The notes under the pieces were generated by a model. It was not told the DNA's origin, did no database searches, and saw nothing but the letters and a program-made list of their open reading frames with translations. Source: Kosakonia oryzendophytica (GTDB lineage Bacteria > Pseudomonadota > Gammaproteobacteria > Enterobacterales > Enterobacteriaceae). Taken from it: a stretch of 64,000 bases of DNA. Of this stretch, positions 62,623 to 64,000 are shown piece by piece. The position numbers were made by a program, and so were the translations under genes. Where the stretch lies: positions 1 to 64,000 of the forward strand of contig NZ_FMAY01000013.1 in assembly GCF_900094925.1 (NCBI RefSeq), in the 5' to 3' direction. The stretch's first letter is position 1. Each line of letters begins with the position of its first letter.

Positions 62623-63483
62623 TTAGCAGTCGGTCAGGGTTGCGTCCGCGCCATCGCCGCCGGTGCTCAGTTTCCGGCGCGGCTGCGTCTGGCTGGGGGT
62701 TTTGTCCAGGGTGGCGGTGATCGTGCTGAATTGCTCAGTAGTGGACAGGGTTTGCGCTTCAAGCCCCTGCTTAACTTCCGCAAGCTGGCTTTCGAGCGCG
62801 CTGAAACGGGTATCAATGCCGTCGCCGCTGGTCTGGACACGTTCAGCAATTGCCGTCACGGCTTCATGCACATCATTAAAACGCGCATCGGTGCTGGTCT
62901 GCTGACGGCTGAAAATGGCCTTAACCGAGTCGGTCAGCTTGTTAATAAGAGAGTCGGGCTCCTCTTCAAACTCAATTTCCGCCAGCGTGGCCGCCGAGAA
63001 GAAATTCTCAGGGCTGGCTTTGCGGGAGCTCAGCGGGTTGTGTTTTGCGGTGCGGCAGAATTCCAGATATTCGGTGCCGAGGCTTGCCGGATCATCGGTC
63101 ACGGCCAGTCCGGTGAGGTAGCACTTGCCGCTGTTGCCGAAATTCGGCTGGATCTCCATCGAGGTGTAAACCTTCTGAAGCGCCTTGTTCATGGCGACCA
63201 GTTCATCGGTCGGGGTGATTTTCGCGAACAGCGCCAGCTTGCCGTTAAGTGCGGAATCGTCCTCGATTTTCTCCGCTTTCAGCTCCACCACATCGCCATA
63301 GCGTTTGAAGGTGCTGTCCGGCATAAGTCCCTTGATGTGTTCAAGGTTGATACGGCAGCCATAGACACGCGGATCAAACGTGTCGGCCATTTCCTGAATT
63401 TCCGTCGCGCCAATAATGCGACCGTCGCAGGTGTCACCCTCGACGCCGATGCGAAACCATTTTGAAACTACTTTTTTTGCCAT
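62623..63483 (-). CDS. O: capsid scaffold and maturation protease GpO
   Basis: 286 residues (P2 O 284). N-terminal serine protease with the P2 triad Asp19-His48-Ser107, here Asp20 (GDTCDG), His49 (NLEHIKG) and Ser108 (VYTSMEI) because of one inserted Val near the start. The C-terminal part is the coiled-coil scaffold. First gene of the O-N-M-L late operon, divergent from P. Confidence 0.95.
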   Translation of the reverse strand: MAKKVVSKWFRIGVEGDTCDGRIIGATEIQEMADTFDPRVYGCRINLEHIKGLMPDSTFKRYGDVVELKAEKIEDDSALNGKLALFAKITPTDELVAMNKALQKVYTSMEIQPNFGNSGKCYLTGLAVTDDPASLGTEYLEFCRTAKHNPLSSRKASPENFFSAATLAEIEFEEEPDSLINKLTDSVKAIFSRQQTSTDARFNDVHEAVTAIAERVQTSGDGIDTRFSALESQLAEVKQGLEAQTLSTTEQFSTITATLDKTPSQTQPRRKLSTGGDGADATLTDC

Positions 63484-63660
63484 CGTCAGGAGTCCTGATT
63501 GTCTGTGAAGGATTCACGGTTTTGTCAGGAGGTAGTTTCCCGGCTCGTCCGTTGCTTCGCCATCAGTCACGGATGGCTTGCCCCCGACACATCAGCACCT
63601 TAGCGAATCGCTGACCGCGCTTAAGTAGCCTTGCCCTGTATCCATCACGGCGAGGCAGGC
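63484..63660. promoter_or_regulatory. divergent O/P late promoter region
   Basis: This 177-nt gap should carry the P_O and P_P promoters. TGG-N12-ACA (63574-63591), one base off TGT-N12-ACA, lies exactly at its middle. A site centred at -55 for both directions would put starts about 44 nt before O and 24 nt before P, so one activator site might serve both. Inferred from motif and geometry. Confidence 0.5.
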
Positions 63661-64000
63661 ATGACCATCACCACCGACACCACACTCTTAAACGACCCGC
63701 GACGCCAGGCGGCGCTGTTGTACTGGCAGGGCTTTTCCGTGCCGCAAATCGCGGAAATGTTGCAGACCAGACGCCCGACGGTGCAGAGCTGGAAACAGCG
63801 CGACGGCTGGGACGAAACCGCCCCGTTAGACCGTGTGGGAAACACACTGGAGGCGCGTTTAATCCAGCTTTACGCCAAGCCGGAACTGACCGCGCATGAC
63901 TTCAAGGTCGCTGACTTTCTGGCGCGCCAGATGGAGCGCTTCGCGCGTATTAACCGCTACGGCCAGACCGGCAACGAGGCCGATCTCAATCCGAACGTGG
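63661..64000 (+). CDS. P: terminase large subunit GpP (5' part)
   Basis: ATG at 63661 opens MTITTDTTLLNDPRRQAALL, the conserved N terminus of P2 GpP, with the helix-turn-helix-like LYWQGFSVPQIAEMLQTRRP near residues 20-40. Open to the right edge (113 codons seen). The ATPase that drives head filling; the ATPase motifs lie outside the window. Confidence 0.95.
   Translation, partial: MTITTDTTLLNDPRRQAALLYWQGFSVPQIAEMLQTRRPTVQSWKQRDGWDETAPLDRVGNTLEARLIQLYAKPELTAHDFKVADFLARQMERFARINRYGQTGNEADLNPNV

Larger units (their letters stand above)
45428..64000. mobile_element. P2-like prophage (late half; continues beyond window)
   Basis: From ogr through gene O and the start of P, nearly every P2 structural, packaging and lysis gene is present in P2 order and orientation. 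The left boundary is placed where similarity to the host CpxQ sequence ends; the exact att core is not determined because the other end is outside the window. Genes look intact, so the element may be functional. Non-P2 parts are the lysis genes, the tail-fibre tip, the small ORF after H and the gene between V and S. Confidence 0.95.

Noticed and set aside
61813-63465. 550-codon forward-strand open frame opposite genes N and O
   Set aside because: It is antisense to two clearly recognised capsid genes. Long antisense frames are common opposite GC-rich coding DNA, and its His/Arg/Val-rich composition is typical of such shadows.

Overview
This window is a piece of an Enterobacteriaceae chromosome. 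Nearly every gene from murI to fieF reads as a full-length, strongly conserved homologue of the Escherichia coli/Salmonella btuB-arg-met-glp-pfkA segment. Genus cannot be fixed from the sequence alone. Moderately high GC and the absence of katG, the frw/pflCD/ptsA cluster and the lipid A/core phosphoethanolamine transferase gene usually found beside ppc point away from E. coli K-12 and towards an Enterobacter/Kosakonia/Citrobacter-like genus. This is an inference.

Layout. 1-390: the 5' end of a 16S rRNA gene (reverse strand) with its leader, boxA and tandem P1/P2 promoters. 388-8250: murI, btuB with a cobalamin riboswitch, trmA, yijD-fabR, sthA, oxyR and the divergent sRNA OxyS. 8306-12911: argCBH operon divergent from argE across paired ARG boxes. 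13175-18772: ppc, yijO, fsa-gldA with a perfect CRP site. 18866-24461: the methionine block metF, metBL, metJ with Met boxes, then rpmE. 24669-32977: priA, cytR, ftsN, hslVU (with a sigma-32 promoter across the ftsN stop codon), menA, rraA, zapB. 33470-39814: glpFKX, fpr, yiiR, yiiQ, tpiA. 39853-45303: a DASS/SLC13-type anion transporter, cdh, sbp, pfkA, fieF.

45428 to the end of the window is the late half of a P2-like prophage, in the order ogr-D-U-T-E'/E-FII-FI-(small ORF)-H-I-J-W-V-(moron)-S-R-lysC/lysB-endolysin-holin-X-L-M-N-O, with P starting divergently at the right edge. It abuts a host fragment that matches the 3' end of the Cpx-response sRNA CpxQ (3' UTR of cpxP). This suggests integration into the cpxP-cpxQ 3' region, so that cpxP itself should lie beyond the far prophage end. 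Early and lysogeny genes (Q, A, B, cox, C, int) are outside the window.

The prophage is P2-like in morphogenesis but mosaic in three places. The tail fibre has a new C-terminal half and no G chaperone. The lysis cassette has a T4-type lysozyme with an apparent signal-arrest-release N-terminus plus a small class II holin, in place of P2 K and Y, and no lysA. An AT-rich gene for an unrecognised 348-residue membrane-anchored protein sits between S and V. That last gene is the best candidate in the window for an undescribed function, plausibly a lysogenic-conversion or anti-phage moron.
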